Positions 1 to 6,913 of a stretch of 48,571 nucleotides of DNA are shown one piece after another. The notes under the pieces are model-generated. The model saw only the letters and a program-made list of their open reading frames with translations. It was not told where the DNA came from and did no database searches. Source of the DNA: a virus. Position numbers and translations under genes: made by a program. The number at the start of each line of letters is the position of its first letter. The stretch's first letter is position 1. The stretch spans positions 1-48,571 of the IMG/VR virus record IMGVR_UViG_3300047476_000944; one strand, given 5' to 3'.

Positions 1-128
1 AGCAGCGTTGGAATCATCAGAACACCGAACCAACCAACATAAAGACGGTTATCGGTTGAAGTTACCCACTGGCAGAATTGTTCCCAGAGGTTTTCGCCAG
101 AACGGCGTGAAGCGATTGAAGCAGTCAT
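1..128 (-). CDS. psbA: Photosystem II D1 protein, N-terminus (partial)
   Basis: This is the first ~42 codons of the photosystem II reaction-centre D1 protein, cut by the window edge. The peptide carries the D1 signatures [12 protein letters not shown] and NRLYVGWFG, followed by LMIPTLL of the first membrane helix. D1 is the rapidly photodamaged core subunit of photosystem II in the thylakoid membrane; cyanophages express their own copy to keep photosynthesis running during infection. The start at 128 follows directly from the conserved N-terminus. A 165-nt leader with a GC-rich hairpin separates it from overlapping early and late promoters at 293-326. The identity is certain from sequence; whether the rest is intact cannot be seen. 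Confidence 0.97.
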   Translation of the reverse strand, partial: MTASIASRRSGENLWEQFCQWVTSTDNRLYVGWFGVLMIPTL

Positions 129-179
129 TTGTTTAAAAGAGTAGTAAGACCATCAGGGAAATGGTGGCGATTACTATTC

Positions 180-200
180 CCCCGCCACCCTCAGGCGGGG
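180..200. other. GC-rich hairpin in the psbA leader
   Basis: A 7-bp perfect stem (CCCCGCC at 180-186 with GGCGGGG at 194-200) closes a 7-nt loop in otherwise AT-rich DNA. No T-run follows on either strand, so it is not a standard intrinsic terminator. It lies within the psbA 5' leader, about 52 nt upstream of the start codon, and could affect mRNA stability or translation. Confidence 0.6.
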
Positions 201-292
201 TATGAGAGACGTAATTTATACACCCATAGGTCTCGGTTAGCGGGTGTTTAACAACGTTAAGAATTATGAGAATTCTGTAACATTTGTTTACC

Positions 293-300
293 TATTTATC
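293..300 (-). promoter_or_regulatory. T4-like late promoter for psbA
   Basis: GATAAATA on the minus strand matches the cyanophage late promoter consensus NATAAATA. It overlaps the -10 box of the early promoter, so psbA could be transcribed both early and late. Confidence 0.65.
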
Positions 301-326
301 ATAACACGACCGATCAGACCCGTCAA
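298..326 (-). promoter_or_regulatory. Sigma70-type promoter for psbA
   Basis: On the minus strand TTGACG (326-321) is separated by exactly 17 nt from TATGAT (303-298). This matches host sigma70 promoters used as early cyanophage promoters. The last four bases of the -10 element are also the first four of the late promoter at 293-300. Confidence 0.75.
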
Positions 327-336
327 GCCCCCCTTT

Positions 337-344
337 GATAAATA
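337..344 (+). promoter_or_regulatory. T4-like late promoter, plus-strand cassette
   Basis: GATAAATA lies 29 nt upstream of the start codon at 373, the usual distance for a late promoter. It is divergent from the psbA late promoter only 37 nt away. Confidence 0.65.
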
Positions 345-372
345 CTTGTAGTGTTTATCACAATATAAGAAA

Positions 373-834
373 ATGAAAAGACTTCTATTAGCCTTTTCGT
401 TATTCTTCACAATCCCAGTTAATGCTGCTGAAATCACATCAAGAATCACTGACTCTGTACAATTGAAAGTTGATGGTGCCGCAGTTCAATCAACCCGAAT
501 TGGTGCTTCTTATTCAGCATCAGGAACCAACATCCAATCCACATCCTTTGGTGGTGTAGGTGGTGCTGGAACCTATGATATCAATACTCCAGGTCAAGCA
601 TTTAGTTTCTCAGAAAGTTTTAATGCTGCTGATACTCCAGTAACAACTCAAACAGTTACTAATGGTGTTATTGGTTCTCCAAATCTTTATGGAGATAGTG
701 TAACTCAAGTTGGTGGTGAAAAAGGAACTCTTGCAGGAACCTTATCCCCAACTGGTGTTCCTACTGTTACTGCTGGTGGTGCAGGAACTACCGCAACTGC
801 ACAACGTAGTATTGAGTTGAGCGTATTCAAATGA
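373..834 (+). CDS. Secreted conserved phage protein (signal peptide)
   Basis: A 153-aa protein beginning with a clear signal peptide: basic MKR, hydrophobic LLLAFSLFFTIPV, and a likely cut after NAA. The mature part is rich in Ser, Thr and Gly, has no cysteines, and looks beta-rich. It resembles the next gene (both have a VxGTNI/SGTNI strand and an FxFSE(S/T) motif), so the two are probably paralogues. It is first in a late-promoted plus-strand cassette of four overlapping genes. Function is not recognised; an exported or virion-surface role is possible. Confidence 0.8.
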   Translation: MKRLLLAFSLFFTIPVNAAEITSRITDSVQLKVDGAAVQSTRIGASYSASGTNIQSTSFGGVGGAGTYDINTPGQAFSFSESFNAADTPVTTQTVTNGVIGSPNLYGDSVTQVGGEKGTLAGTLSPTGVPTVTAGGAGTTATAQRSIELSVFK

Positions 835-1190
835 AGCATATCCTAGCAGGTTTATTCCTGCTAGGGTTTTCTTACCCTGCCCTAGCAGAATCCGTTGTGC
901 CTAATTTCACCAGAGGCACAATCAATGCAACTACAGAATCAACTACAAGAGTTATAGAAACAATTCGCCAAGTTGAATATACAACTGGCACATCATATAC
1001 TGTGACTGGAACTAATATTAACATTCCTGGCACTCCTCAACAGGGAGCAAACTACAGTATTATGACTCAAGGTGCTCCATTCCAGTTCAGTGAAACCTAT
1101 CTCGGGCCTGGAGTGGCTAAAGAAACATGGATAGATCGCACTACAGAAACTCAATCAACCACTACATCAATCTCTGTCTTTACACAATAA
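831..1190 (+). CDS. Secreted conserved phage protein, paralogue
   Basis: A 119-aa protein with a signal peptide (MKHILAGLFLLGFSYPALA) and a Thr/Ser-rich mature region containing TVTGTNINIPG and APFQFSETY, both similar to the preceding gene. Its ATG overlaps the previous stop (ATGA), so translation is probably coupled. Its own 3' end is overlapped by the next gene in another frame. Function unknown; tandem duplication with the neighbour is the most informative clue. Confidence 0.8.
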   Translation: MKHILAGLFLLGFSYPALAESVVPNFTRGTINATTESTTRVIETIRQVEYTTGTSYTVTGTNINIPGTPQQGANYSIMTQGAPFQFSETYLGPGVAKETWIDRTTETQSTTTSISVFTQ

Positions 1191-1711
1191 TTTTAACTGG
1201 AACTGCATTCGCACAAAGCACTCCAGCACCAAGTAATACGAATATTGCAGGACCTTCAGCATCTGCTACTGGTAATGTAACTAATCAAGCAGTTCAGGTT
1301 CTTCAAGGTCCATATGCAGTAAATACTTATGGTGGTGGAGTTAGTTGCCAAGGAGCAACATTTTCAGTTTCTCCATTTTTAATGCACAGTGGCAATAATA
1401 GTGATGATCCAGAAAGTTTTGCTTCCCGCAATGGTAACTGGGGAATTTCTGCTGGTCTTAATATTCCATTAGATGGAAATTTAATGGAATTATGCAAGAA
1501 AAGAGCAGCAACTGAAATTGCCAGACAGCAAGTAGAAACTGATAAGGCAAGATTGGATTTTGAACTCGTAAGATTATTAAAATGCGGTGAAGCATATAAG
1601 AATGGAGTAATGTTCCATCCAGAAAGTCCTTACTACAAAGTTTGTGCAGATGTTGTTGTGAAATATCCACGAGTTGAGGACGTAGTAAATGGAACCAATA
1701 AAACCAATTGA
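1127..1711 (+). CDS. Secreted conserved phage protein
   Basis: A 194-aa protein whose first ~30 residues form a possible signal peptide (hydrophobic LCLYTIILTGTAFA, then Q). The mature part has two regions: an N-terminal Gly/Ser/Asn-rich stretch and a C-terminal charged helix (KKRAATEIARQQVETDKARLDFE) ending in a Cys-containing segment. The start at 1127 overlaps the previous gene by 64 nt; no better in-frame start exists downstream before the hydrophobic segment. The product is unrecognised. Because it sits between two secreted paralogues and a membrane-segment protein, an envelope or virion role is the simplest guess. Confidence 0.7.
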   Translation: MDRSHYRNSINHYINLCLYTIILTGTAFAQSTPAPSNTNIAGPSASATGNVTNQAVQVLQGPYAVNTYGGGVSCQGATFSVSPFLMHSGNNSDDPESFASRNGNWGISAGLNIPLDGNLMELCKKRAATEIARQQVETDKARLDFELVRLLKCGEAYKNGVMFHPESPYYKVCADVVVKYPRVEDVVNGTNKTN

Positions 1712-2561
1712 TACTTCTAGTTTAAGACCTATAATCGGAACTAATCCGATTAATGTTCCAAATTCAAACATCAATAAAATTGCTGGTCCCTCTGTAATTT
1801 CCATCATAGAGAAACCAGCAATTCGTGATGTTGAGGCACCAGTTGTTCGTGGATTAGAAGTACCTATTGTTGATGTGCCAAATACAAGAATACAGTATCC
1901 AGTCATTAATGTACCAACTCAAGCAGAGTTTGATGCTGCAGTAAAAGCAGAAAGAGAAAAACAAAAACAGGAAGAAAAACCAAAAGAAAGAGGATTACCA
2001 GATACCTCTCCCCCCCAACTGCCTCAGATTGCTCAAACTCCTCCACCTCAAGTGCCGATTGCTGAAATACCAGCAGACAAACCTACTACTCCAACCTTTA
2101 CTATAAATGGAATCGATATTAATTTACCTGATCCTTCTCTTGTTGCTACGGCTGGTGCTGTCGCAGTAGTCACAACTGCTGCAACGATAGCATCCACAAC
2201 TGTTCTAAATGCTCTGAAGAATGCTGCGGAACCCCTTATAAAAGAAGCAACAAAGAATAAGTTTAAAATTAAAATTAAACAAGTTAAACCAGTTCTACAT
2301 TATGTCCTAGCAGAAGGTGGACATGTAGATGTTTTTGAATACTCTGCAGAAGGAACTCGTTTAGTAGAACAAGTATCCAATGTAGAACAATACATTCGTG
2401 ACCAAGTTGAAATCAATGCTCTCTATGAAATTGATAACAAAATCATTATTGATGATGTAATAAAAGATAAGTTCACAAAAGAAGGCAAAGAAAGATTTAA
2501 GTCTCTCTTTGCCCCTGCTAAAAAAATTGCTAAGAAATTATCTGCTAAGTTCTCAATCTGA
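1689..2561 (+). CDS. Conserved phage protein with one membrane segment
   Basis: A 290-aa protein in three parts. Residues 1-75 are Pro/Ile/Val-rich with repeated IxxPxxxV units. Residues 80-140 are a charged then Pro-rich linker (EKQKQEEKPKER, PPQVP). A hydrophobic Ala/Val/Thr segment at about 153-178 could span a membrane. The C-terminal ~100 residues are Lys-rich, including a clustered KKIAKKLSAK tail. It overlaps the previous gene by 23 nt and ends the plus-strand cassette, overlapping by 9 nt with the convergent minus-strand ORF. Function unknown; possibly a virion or ejected protein. Confidence 0.75.
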   Translation: MEPIKPIDTSSLRPIIGTNPINVPNSNINKIAGPSVISIIEKPAIRDVEAPVVRGLEVPIVDVPNTRIQYPVINVPTQAEFDAAVKAEREKQKQEEKPKERGLPDTSPPQLPQIAQTPPPQVPIAEIPADKPTTPTFTINGIDINLPDPSLVATAGAVAVVTTAATIASTTVLNALKNAAEPLIKEATKNKFKIKIKQVKPVLHYVLAEGGHVDVFEYSAEGTRLVEQVSNVEQYIRDQVEINALYEIDNKIIIDDVIKDKFTKEGKERFKSLFAPAKKIAKKLSAKFSI

Positions 2562-2687
2562 AGTAAATTTCGAAATAATCCACACAACAATTATTGCTGG
2601 CAATTGAACTAAAACATTATAAAGAATTTCTAGAAAGATATTATCTTTCTCTTCTTTACGCTTATCCTTTGCTGGTGCCGTGGTCAT
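2553..2687 (-). CDS. Small single-pass membrane protein, 44 aa
   Basis: The ORF encodes 44 residues: a charged N-terminus (KDKRKEEKDN) followed by a hydrophobic helix (VLVQLPAIIVVWIISKF). It starts 26 nt inside the upstream gene and ends inside the 3' end of the convergent plus-strand gene. It is the last gene of the minus-strand small-gene run. The composition is clearly protein-like, but the function is unknown. Confidence 0.6.
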   Translation of the reverse strand: MTTAPAKDKRKEEKDNIFLEILYNVLVQLPAIIVVWIISKFTSD

Positions 2688-2895
2688 TGTGTAACACCTT
2701 AAACAAATCTTTACTATTTAACAAAGAAACATCAAATTGTAAAGATTTTTTGTTACCTTTTCGTGCTGGTCTCCTAACAAAACGAAATACTTCTGGTGGT
2801 TGTCTCTTAGGAATAGGTCTTCTATTCTCAAGCATTATACCATCATTTGTTAATAATCTTAAAACTATTAATATATCTAAGACAATGAGTTTCAT
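2662..2895 (-). CDS. Hypothetical protein, 77 aa
   Basis: A 77-aa basic protein with a hydrophobic N-terminus (LIVLDILIVLRLL) and an Arg/Lys/Pro-rich middle (RRPIPKRQPPEVFRF, RRPARKG). Its ATG overlaps the stop of the upstream gene (ATGA), and the overlap supports this strand over the opposing plus-strand ORF. Not recognised. Confidence 0.6.
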   Translation of the reverse strand: MKLIVLDILIVLRLLTNDGIMLENRRPIPKRQPPEVFRFVRRPARKGNKKSLQFDVSLLNSKDLFKVLHNDHGTSKG

Positions 2896-3092
2896 TTTTT
2901 ATTCTTTAACTTAAAAGCAGCATCACCAAGAAAAGAACCCACTGCAAGAATAAGAACTTTAGAATAGGCATCACGACTTGTACTTTCAAGTTCTACCTGT
3001 CCTTCTGTTCTAATTGCAACAGACTCAACAGCAGAAATCATCAATGCAGACCAGATAATTAAAAATAATCTAACAATATTAAAGTAAATCAC
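2892..3092 (-). CDS. Hypothetical membrane-anchored protein, 66 aa
   Basis: A 66-aa protein with a hydrophobic N-terminal segment (IVRLFLIIWSALMISAV), a polar middle and a second moderately hydrophobic segment (VLILAVGSFLGDAAF) before a Lys-rich tail. It overlaps its upstream neighbour, the nuclease gene, by 4 nt. Function unknown; it belongs to a chain of small envelope-type phage proteins. Confidence 0.65.
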   Translation of the reverse strand: MIYFNIVRLFLIIWSALMISAVESVAIRTEGQVELESTSRDAYSKVLILAVGSFLGDAAFKLKNKK

Positions 3093-3502
3093 TTTTTCCT
3101 TTTTGCTAGAAGTTCATCAAAGTTCTTTTTCTTTGTCCCACCATCATAATTCCAAGCATACCCTTCAGCAATCATCTGATTATTCAGAGAAGTTTCTTCA
3201 CCATTGATAAACAAGTACCCAATGATTCTTCCATATTTCTCTGTGGAATCTGGAAGTTCGGTCTTGATAAGAATGTCTTTTGCATTCTCACAACGCTTCT
3301 TCAACCAATCTTTTGATTCAAGTCCGTATTTCTTTTCGTTCGCATCAGATGTTCGGCTTTCTGGGGTATCAATACCAGCAAGGCGAATCCGTTTAGTAAG
3401 AGATATATCGAACCCCAAATCAATATCAGCGTCAATAGTGTCTCCATCGACTACTTTATGGATTAAGCGAATACGATATATGTATGGATCTTGGTTTGAC
3501 AT
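3089..3502 (-). CDS. Thermonuclease (SNase)-family nuclease
   Basis: A 137-aa protein matching the staphylococcal nuclease fold. The motif VVDGDT contains the metal ligand D21, RIRLAGIDTPE supplies R40, D45, T46 and E48, and EKYGR supplies R92. These correspond in order to the catalytic set of micrococcal nuclease (D21, R35, D40, T41, E43, R87). The family cleaves DNA and RNA using calcium. No signal peptide is present. The gene overlaps the upstream membrane-protein gene by one base (TAATG). Possible roles are host DNA or RNA breakdown; the family call is strong, the role is inferred. Confidence 0.88.
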   Translation of the reverse strand: MSNQDPYIYRIRLIHKVVDGDTIDADIDLGFDISLTKRIRLAGIDTPESRTSDANEKKYGLESKDWLKKRCENAKDILIKTELPDSTEKYGRIIGYLFINGEETSLNNQMIAEGYAWNYDGGTKKKNFDELLAKRKK

Positions 3503-3714
3503 TAGAAAGGAAACTTAATACTCCCATTATTTAGTTTAGGGATAGGTAGTTTCTCAAATGCTTTGTTAACCTGCTTCTCTACAACAGCACCAACAAATGC
3601 TTCTGGATTATCTAAGATTTTCTGTGCCTTTTGGTAAGTGAGGTATGCTCCCACACCAATCGCAGCACTAATGCTCAGACTTGTGATTGATAAAATCAGA
3701 CTTAAATGCTTCAT
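3502..3714 (-). CDS. Small membrane protein, 70 aa
   Basis: A 70-aa protein with an N-terminal hydrophobic helix (SLILSITSLSISAAIGVGAYL) and a charged amphipathic C-terminal half. It could be an anchor or an uncleaved signal. It starts inside the overlapping 50-aa ORF and is coupled to the nuclease gene downstream. Function unknown. Confidence 0.65.
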   Translation of the reverse strand: MKHLSLILSITSLSISAAIGVGAYLTYQKAQKILDNPEAFVGAVVEKQVNKAFEKLPIPKLNNGSIKFPF

Positions 3715-3820
3715 CTTTCATCTCCTCGTTTGCTAACTTTAATATGTAGTAAATAACATACACTGTAAAGATAAGACCTAATCCCAATATTATTACAACT
3801 CCCCAGGGAAACTGATCCAT
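3668..3820 (-). CDS. Small single-pass membrane protein, 50 aa
   Basis: A 50-aa ORF with a strong hydrophobic helix (GVVIILGLGLIFTVYVIYYIL) and a charged, mostly acidic tail. Its ATG shares one base with the upstream stop codon (TGATG), and its 3' end overlaps the next gene by 47 nt in another frame. It fills an otherwise empty gap, which supports it being real. Function unknown. Confidence 0.65.
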   Translation of the reverse strand: MDQFPWGVVIILGLGLIFTVYVIYYILKLANEEMKDEAFKSDFINHKSEH

Positions 3821-4566
3821 CAATACTTACCTTCCGTACAATACTCTACTTTTTTATTTGGATAGTATGGATACTTTCCTTCCTGTGGTTTCATATATCC
3901 ACAACCAATTAACCAATCCATGGTCATTGGTGTTGGGCGAATTTGATCCCATAAAGGACCTTGGACACACATATCAAGATGTCTTGCAGTTTGATTTAAC
4001 TGCTCCTCTGCCCAGTTTGCATCTGCCTCCCAAGGAATAGCACGACTTTGCATCATTGACTCATAAGTTAATCTAGTCTGTTTCATTATCCAAGCAGGAA
4101 TTTCACTATCTTGATGAACTTGTGCCATGAAAGATGTTTTCAATCCACCACCCATACAATCCTGAACAACATGCCAACCTTCATGACGAAGTGTTCCTAA
4201 AAATTCTCTTGGATCTTTGAGAAGAGTTTCATTAATAAAGAAACGATTATAGTTTGGTTTATATAAACCTACTGTTCTTGGAGTAAAATATCTCTCTGGA
4301 GCAACATAAACAGGGACTTCAAGTTTATTGAGAGCAGTTACGATCCTTATAATTTCTTCCCTAAATGGGTCAAAGTCCTGATTTTTTAAAAATTCAGATT
4401 CTGCTGATAGTTTTTCAATACCTTCGGTACATTCCAAAAGTATCATACAACCCATTGCCTCTAAACTGTAAGGTCTTACTGTTGGTTGCTTTGGTGCAAG
4501 TGATGAAGCAATTGCTGGAAGAGTTAAGGTTAAAGATAAACCGATTGCTGTGAGGAATTTTTTCAT
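3820..4566 (-). CDS. Secreted putative zinc metallopeptidase-like protein
   Basis: A 248-aa exported protein with a signal peptide (MKKFLTAIGLSLTLTLPAIA). It contains H128-E-G-W-H132, an HExxH zinc-binding and catalytic motif, set in a predicted helix (TLRHEGWHVVQDC). A later EADAN segment could provide a third ligand. Several cysteines suggest disulfides in an oxidising compartment. It overlaps the upstream gene by 4 nt (ATGA). The motif supports a metallopeptidase-like fold, but enzymatic activity and substrate are not shown; cell-envelope proteolysis during lysis or entry is possible. Confidence 0.65.
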   Translation of the reverse strand: MKKFLTAIGLSLTLTLPAIASSLAPKQPTVRPYSLEAMGCMILLECTEGIEKLSAESEFLKNQDFDPFREEIIRIVTALNKLEVPVYVAPERYFTPRTVGLYKPNYNRFFINETLLKDPREFLGTLRHEGWHVVQDCMGGGLKTSFMAQVHQDSEIPAWIMKQTRLTYESMMQSRAIPWEADANWAEEQLNQTARHLDMCVQGPLWDQIRPTPMTMDWLIGCGYMKPQEGKYPYYPNKKVEYCTEGKY

Positions 4567-4763
4567 TCATCCCACCATCCTTCTTGTTTATGAATCCAGA
4601 CTTTCAAATCTTTTACATACTTTCTCAAGATCTGGGCCTGTTCTTCATGCCAAAAATCACCCGTCTCCATATGAAGACGAGTGTGATTATCTATGGCTTT
4701 GAGTATATTGTGGATTGGAGCGTTCCAACACTCCCTCTTTGGAGTGTTCCATTCTCTTGGCAT
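4563..4763 (-). CDS. Hypothetical protein, 66 aa (Trp/His-rich)
   Basis: A 66-aa hydrophilic, probably helical protein with several Trp and His residues (NTPKRECWNAP, TGDFWHEEQ, WIHKQEGWWDE). It is coupled by ATGA to the secreted HEGWH protein and overlaps a 57-aa ORF upstream by 73 nt. Not recognised. Confidence 0.65.
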   Translation of the reverse strand: MPREWNTPKRECWNAPIHNILKAIDNHTRLHMETGDFWHEEQAQILRKYVKDLKVWIHKQEGWWDE

Positions 4764-4864
4764 TTGTATTCAACAGTATAAAGTTGTCCTCTATGAATAA
4801 AATCAATTTGACATAAATTAGGTCCGATTATAATATTACCAGCAATTAAAATTTCCAGTAACAT
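4691..4864 (-). CDS. Hypothetical small protein, 57 aa
   Basis: A 57-aa ORF with a hydrophobic N-terminus (MLLEILIAGNIIIGPNL) and a polar C-terminus with two Cys. It starts one base after the upstream stop begins (TAATG), a coupling pattern seen throughout this run. It overlaps the following gene in another frame. Composition and coupling support expression; function unknown. Confidence 0.55.
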   Translation of the reverse strand: MLLEILIAGNIIIGPNLCQIDFIHRGQLYTVEYKCQENGTLQRGSVGTLQSTIYSKP

Positions 4865-4971
4865 TACTTTTTCTTACCCCCATTCTTTGCTTTTTTAGCA
4901 GTTGCATTACCAGAATTCTGCTTCTTATTATTAGCAGATCCTTTTTTACCTTTGTTAGCAGATTTTGCCAT
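4864..4971 (-). CDS. Very basic Lys/Asn/Gly-rich peptide, 35 aa
   Basis: A 35-aa ORF made almost entirely of Lys, Asn, Gly, Ala and Ser (MAKSANKGKKGSANNKK start). It has no hydrophobic core and would be disordered; nucleic-acid binding is possible. It is joined to both neighbours by one-base TAATG overlaps, which strongly suggests a translated gene. Function unknown. Confidence 0.6.
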   Translation of the reverse strand: MAKSANKGKKGSANNKKQNSGNATAKKAKNGGKKK

Positions 4972-5366
4972 TAGAGATCTCCTCTTGAATAGGGTTTTTC
5001 TTCATCGACTTTCGCTTCTAAAGCTTCAACTCTTTCTTCAAGAGAAGTTTCTTCTTTATAACCAGTTTGAACTAATGATTCTTCAACAGTTGTTTTTTCA
5101 ACTACTGCCTCTACTATTGGTTCTACTACTGCTTCTGAAGCAGTAGTTGGAGGTGTTTCTACAAACTCCTCTCTTTTTGCTTCAGACTTTTTTTCGTCAT
5201 CATCATCTCCACCTTTCTTCATAGTATTAATTCCAAATGTTGCAGCAGATGCAGTAAATACTGTTGCTATAAATGTTGGGTCCATTTTAGCAAGAGCACC
5301 AGCATAACTTGCCGTAAGAAGTGCGGCAGACCAACCCAAAATCGCAATACGAATAATTTGGCTCAT
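4971..5366 (-). CDS. Membrane protein with acidic coiled-coil tail
   Basis: A 131-aa protein. Residues ~5-50 include two hydrophobic segments (IIRIAILGWSAALLTASYAGALA and TFIATVFTASAATFGI), followed by an acidic linker (GGDDDDEKK) and a Glu/Val-rich tail ending in a short coiled coil (SLEERVEALEAKVDEEK). I chose the start at 5366 because a purine-rich GAGAAG precedes it and the hydrophobic segment follows; an upstream ATG at 5396 would add 10 residues. It sits between lysozyme and the Lys-rich peptide. A holin-like or envelope function is conceivable but unproven. Confidence 0.7.
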   Translation of the reverse strand: MSQIIRIAILGWSAALLTASYAGALAKMDPTFIATVFTASAATFGINTMKKGGDDDDEKKSEAKREEFVETPPTTASEAVVEPIVEAVVEKTTVEESLVQTGYKEETSLEERVEALEAKVDEEKPYSRGDL

Positions 5367-5414
5367 ACAAGCTTCTCTTTTCTTTTGAGGGTCCATTTTA
5401 GTGAGTTTGTAGGG

Positions 5415-6110
5415 TTAACCTTTTTTCCAAGCTTCACCTTCTGCCTTTCTTCTACGTGCTAAACCTGCTTCTACGTTAGACCCAGGATTGCGATAGAGAT
5501 ATAAAGCATCTGGAACTAAGTCCCATTCTTTATTCTTCAAGCGTTTAGTAATAGTATTAAAGTTATCACCACCGTAGAAACCAGCGCCAAGATTATAAGC
5601 AAAGCTGAGAAGTGCTCCGCGTTTCCCATCTGACATTTCTCCCCAATGTGGAATTTTTCGAAGTGCAGGAAGAAACTGATTCTTACACTGAGTAATTAGC
5701 AATTCATCTGCTTCAGATTGAGTAATTGAATCGCCCATTTGGAATGGTTGTCCACTCTTATCTCTAGTAGATCCCCAACCGATTGTGATTGGAAGTCCTC
5801 CACTAAGAGGATCAGGATATGCATTTAAATGACATCCTTCAAACTCCTTGATTAATTTGATGCCCATTTGCGGAACATCATCACCACCCACAGATGCAGG
5901 TGAAGAAGATGCTGCAGGAGCAGAAGCAGAATCTGATGTAGATGCTGCTGCAGCATTACCCTTTTTTCCTCTATAAATCTCCGCCCAATCAATATTATCT
6001 TCAAGATATTTGACTGGTAAATTATCTTCTAACCACTGAACTGCCTTTACATGATTAGGATTTTTTTCATCATAAAATTTAAAAAAGTTATGAAGATCAA
6101 TTCTTGCCAT
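5415..6110 (-). CDS. GH24 lysozyme (endolysin) with N-terminal module
   Basis: A 231-aa T4-lysozyme-type muramidase that would cleave the glycan strands of peptidoglycan. Residues 1-48 form a small module shared with the C39-like peptidase next door (DLHNFF, VQWLEDNLP). An Ala/Ser linker runs to ~75 and the GH24 domain covers ~83-231. Likely catalytic residues are E91 in KEFEG, D100 in YPDP and T109 in ITIGWG. GALLSFAYNLGAG and GLARRRKAE are typical of the family. The start at 6110 is set by GGAGGT five nt upstream. There is no signal peptide, so access to the wall would need a holin or delivery by the virion. Confidence 0.9.
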   Translation of the reverse strand: MARIDLHNFFKFYDEKNPNHVKAVQWLEDNLPVKYLEDNIDWAEIYRGKKGNAAAASTSDSASAPAASSSPASVGGDDVPQMGIKLIKEFEGCHLNAYPDPLSGGLPITIGWGSTRDKSGQPFQMGDSITQSEADELLITQCKNQFLPALRKIPHWGEMSDGKRGALLSFAYNLGAGFYGGDNFNTITKRLKNKEWDLVPDALYLYRNPGSNVEAGLARRRKAEGEAWKKG

Positions 6111-6237
6111 TTTTACCTCCAAAGTATTTTAGATAGAGTTCGTTTGCTTCAACATGCTTTCCATTATTTGTAAGTTCTTTGATGACTTTAAGCATCTTTG
6201 CTTTAAATCTAGTCGAAGATTCTTCCCCAGCCATCAT
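6097..6237 (-). CDS. Hypothetical small helical protein, 46 aa
   Basis: A 46-aa charged, probably all-helical ORF (RFKAKMLKVIKELTNNGKHVEANELYLKYF) nested between the C39-like gene, which it overlaps by 29 nt, and the lysozyme gene, which it overlaps by 14 nt. Its 3' end holds the lysozyme ribosome binding site, suggesting coupling. Two adjacent ATGs are possible starts. Function unknown. Confidence 0.55.
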   Translation of the reverse strand: MMAGEESSTRFKAKMLKVIKELTNNGKHVEANELYLKYFGGKNGKN

Positions 6238-6880
6238 TACCTCCTGGACACCAACGATGCTTAAGAACTGCTTTGGTGTAAATAGTTTTCTTACCGTTAG
6301 TTACAGGACCAGTATAGTTATCATTCAGAGAACCATATGGATCATTTACATAGTATCCTTTACCATCTGGAGTCTTACCGATGACTACACACATATGCCC
6401 ACCAGTAGGGTTAGATAAAGAACCGCGATGCAGGATACCAATAACAACGGGTTTCCCAGCATCAAGACTCTTATCAATATCAGCAAAAGAAAGATTATAA
6501 CTGAAGTGTGACTTTACGCCATATCCAGAAAGAACTTTAGTTTGAACTGCGTGATCGGTTGTATCACCAATCGCAAATACTTTTTTAACATATTCATCAT
6601 CACCTTTAATACTTCCTGGCTTGAGGAAAGCAAGGCACATAGCGCACGATGAACTGTTACAAGTTCTATGTGCATCTCTGTAGTTATCTACTTGGTTAAA
6701 GTATGGAACTGCTAGAACTTCTGGTGTAGGAGGTTTAGTTCTAAAAATTCCAATCCATTCTGTTTCCGAATCATCAAGAAATTGAGCAGGAAGATTATCT
6801 TCCAACCACTGAACCGCTGCCACATGGTTCGCATTACCATCATCATAATATTTGAAAAAATTATGAAGATCTAATGTCAT
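6209..6880 (-). CDS. C39-like cysteine peptidase/amidase with shared N-terminal module
   Basis: A 223-aa protein. Residues 1-48 match the N-terminal module of the lysozyme (LDLHNFFK, VQWLEDNLP). Residues ~58-205 look like a papain-fold C39 domain: Cys74 in RTCNSSS, His162 in GGHMCVVIG and Asp180 in YVNDPYG form the expected triad. Phage versions of this fold usually cut peptidoglycan peptides, so the gene pairs with the neighbouring muramidase. The start at 6880 is preceded by GGGAGAAAGG; the longer start at 6931 lacks a good site. A late promoter sits at 6906-6913. Confidence 0.78.
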   Translation of the reverse strand: MTLDLHNFFKYYDDGNANHVAAVQWLEDNLPAQFLDDSETEWIGIFRTKPPTPEVLAVPYFNQVDNYRDAHRTCNSSSCAMCLAFLKPGSIKGDDEYVKKVFAIGDTTDHAVQTKVLSGYGVKSHFSYNLSFADIDKSLDAGKPVVIGILHRGSLSNPTGGHMCVVIGKTPDGKGYYVNDPYGSLNDNYTGPVTNGKKTIYTKAVLKHRWCPGGNDGWGRIFD

Positions 6881-6905
6881 GCCTTTCTCCCGAATGCATC
6901 TAAAG

Positions 6906-6913
6906 TATTTATT
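6906..6913 (-). promoter_or_regulatory. Late promoter for the lysis genes
   Basis: AATAAATA on the minus strand fits NATAAATA and lies 25 nt upstream of the C39-like gene start at 6880. It overlaps the stop codon of the upstream 54-aa gene. Confidence 0.5.

Noticed and set aside
180-200. Hairpin as an intrinsic terminator
   Set aside because: No T-run on either side; it lies in the psbA leader rather than after a gene.
2594-2914. 106-aa plus-strand ORF
   Set aside because: The opposing minus-strand genes have start-stop overlaps and fit the operon; this ORF has low-complexity, shadow-like sequence.
4807-4833. TTGACA followed by TATAAT-like sequence on the plus strand
   Set aside because: The spacer is only 15 nt, it lies inside a minus-strand gene and no plus-strand gene follows.
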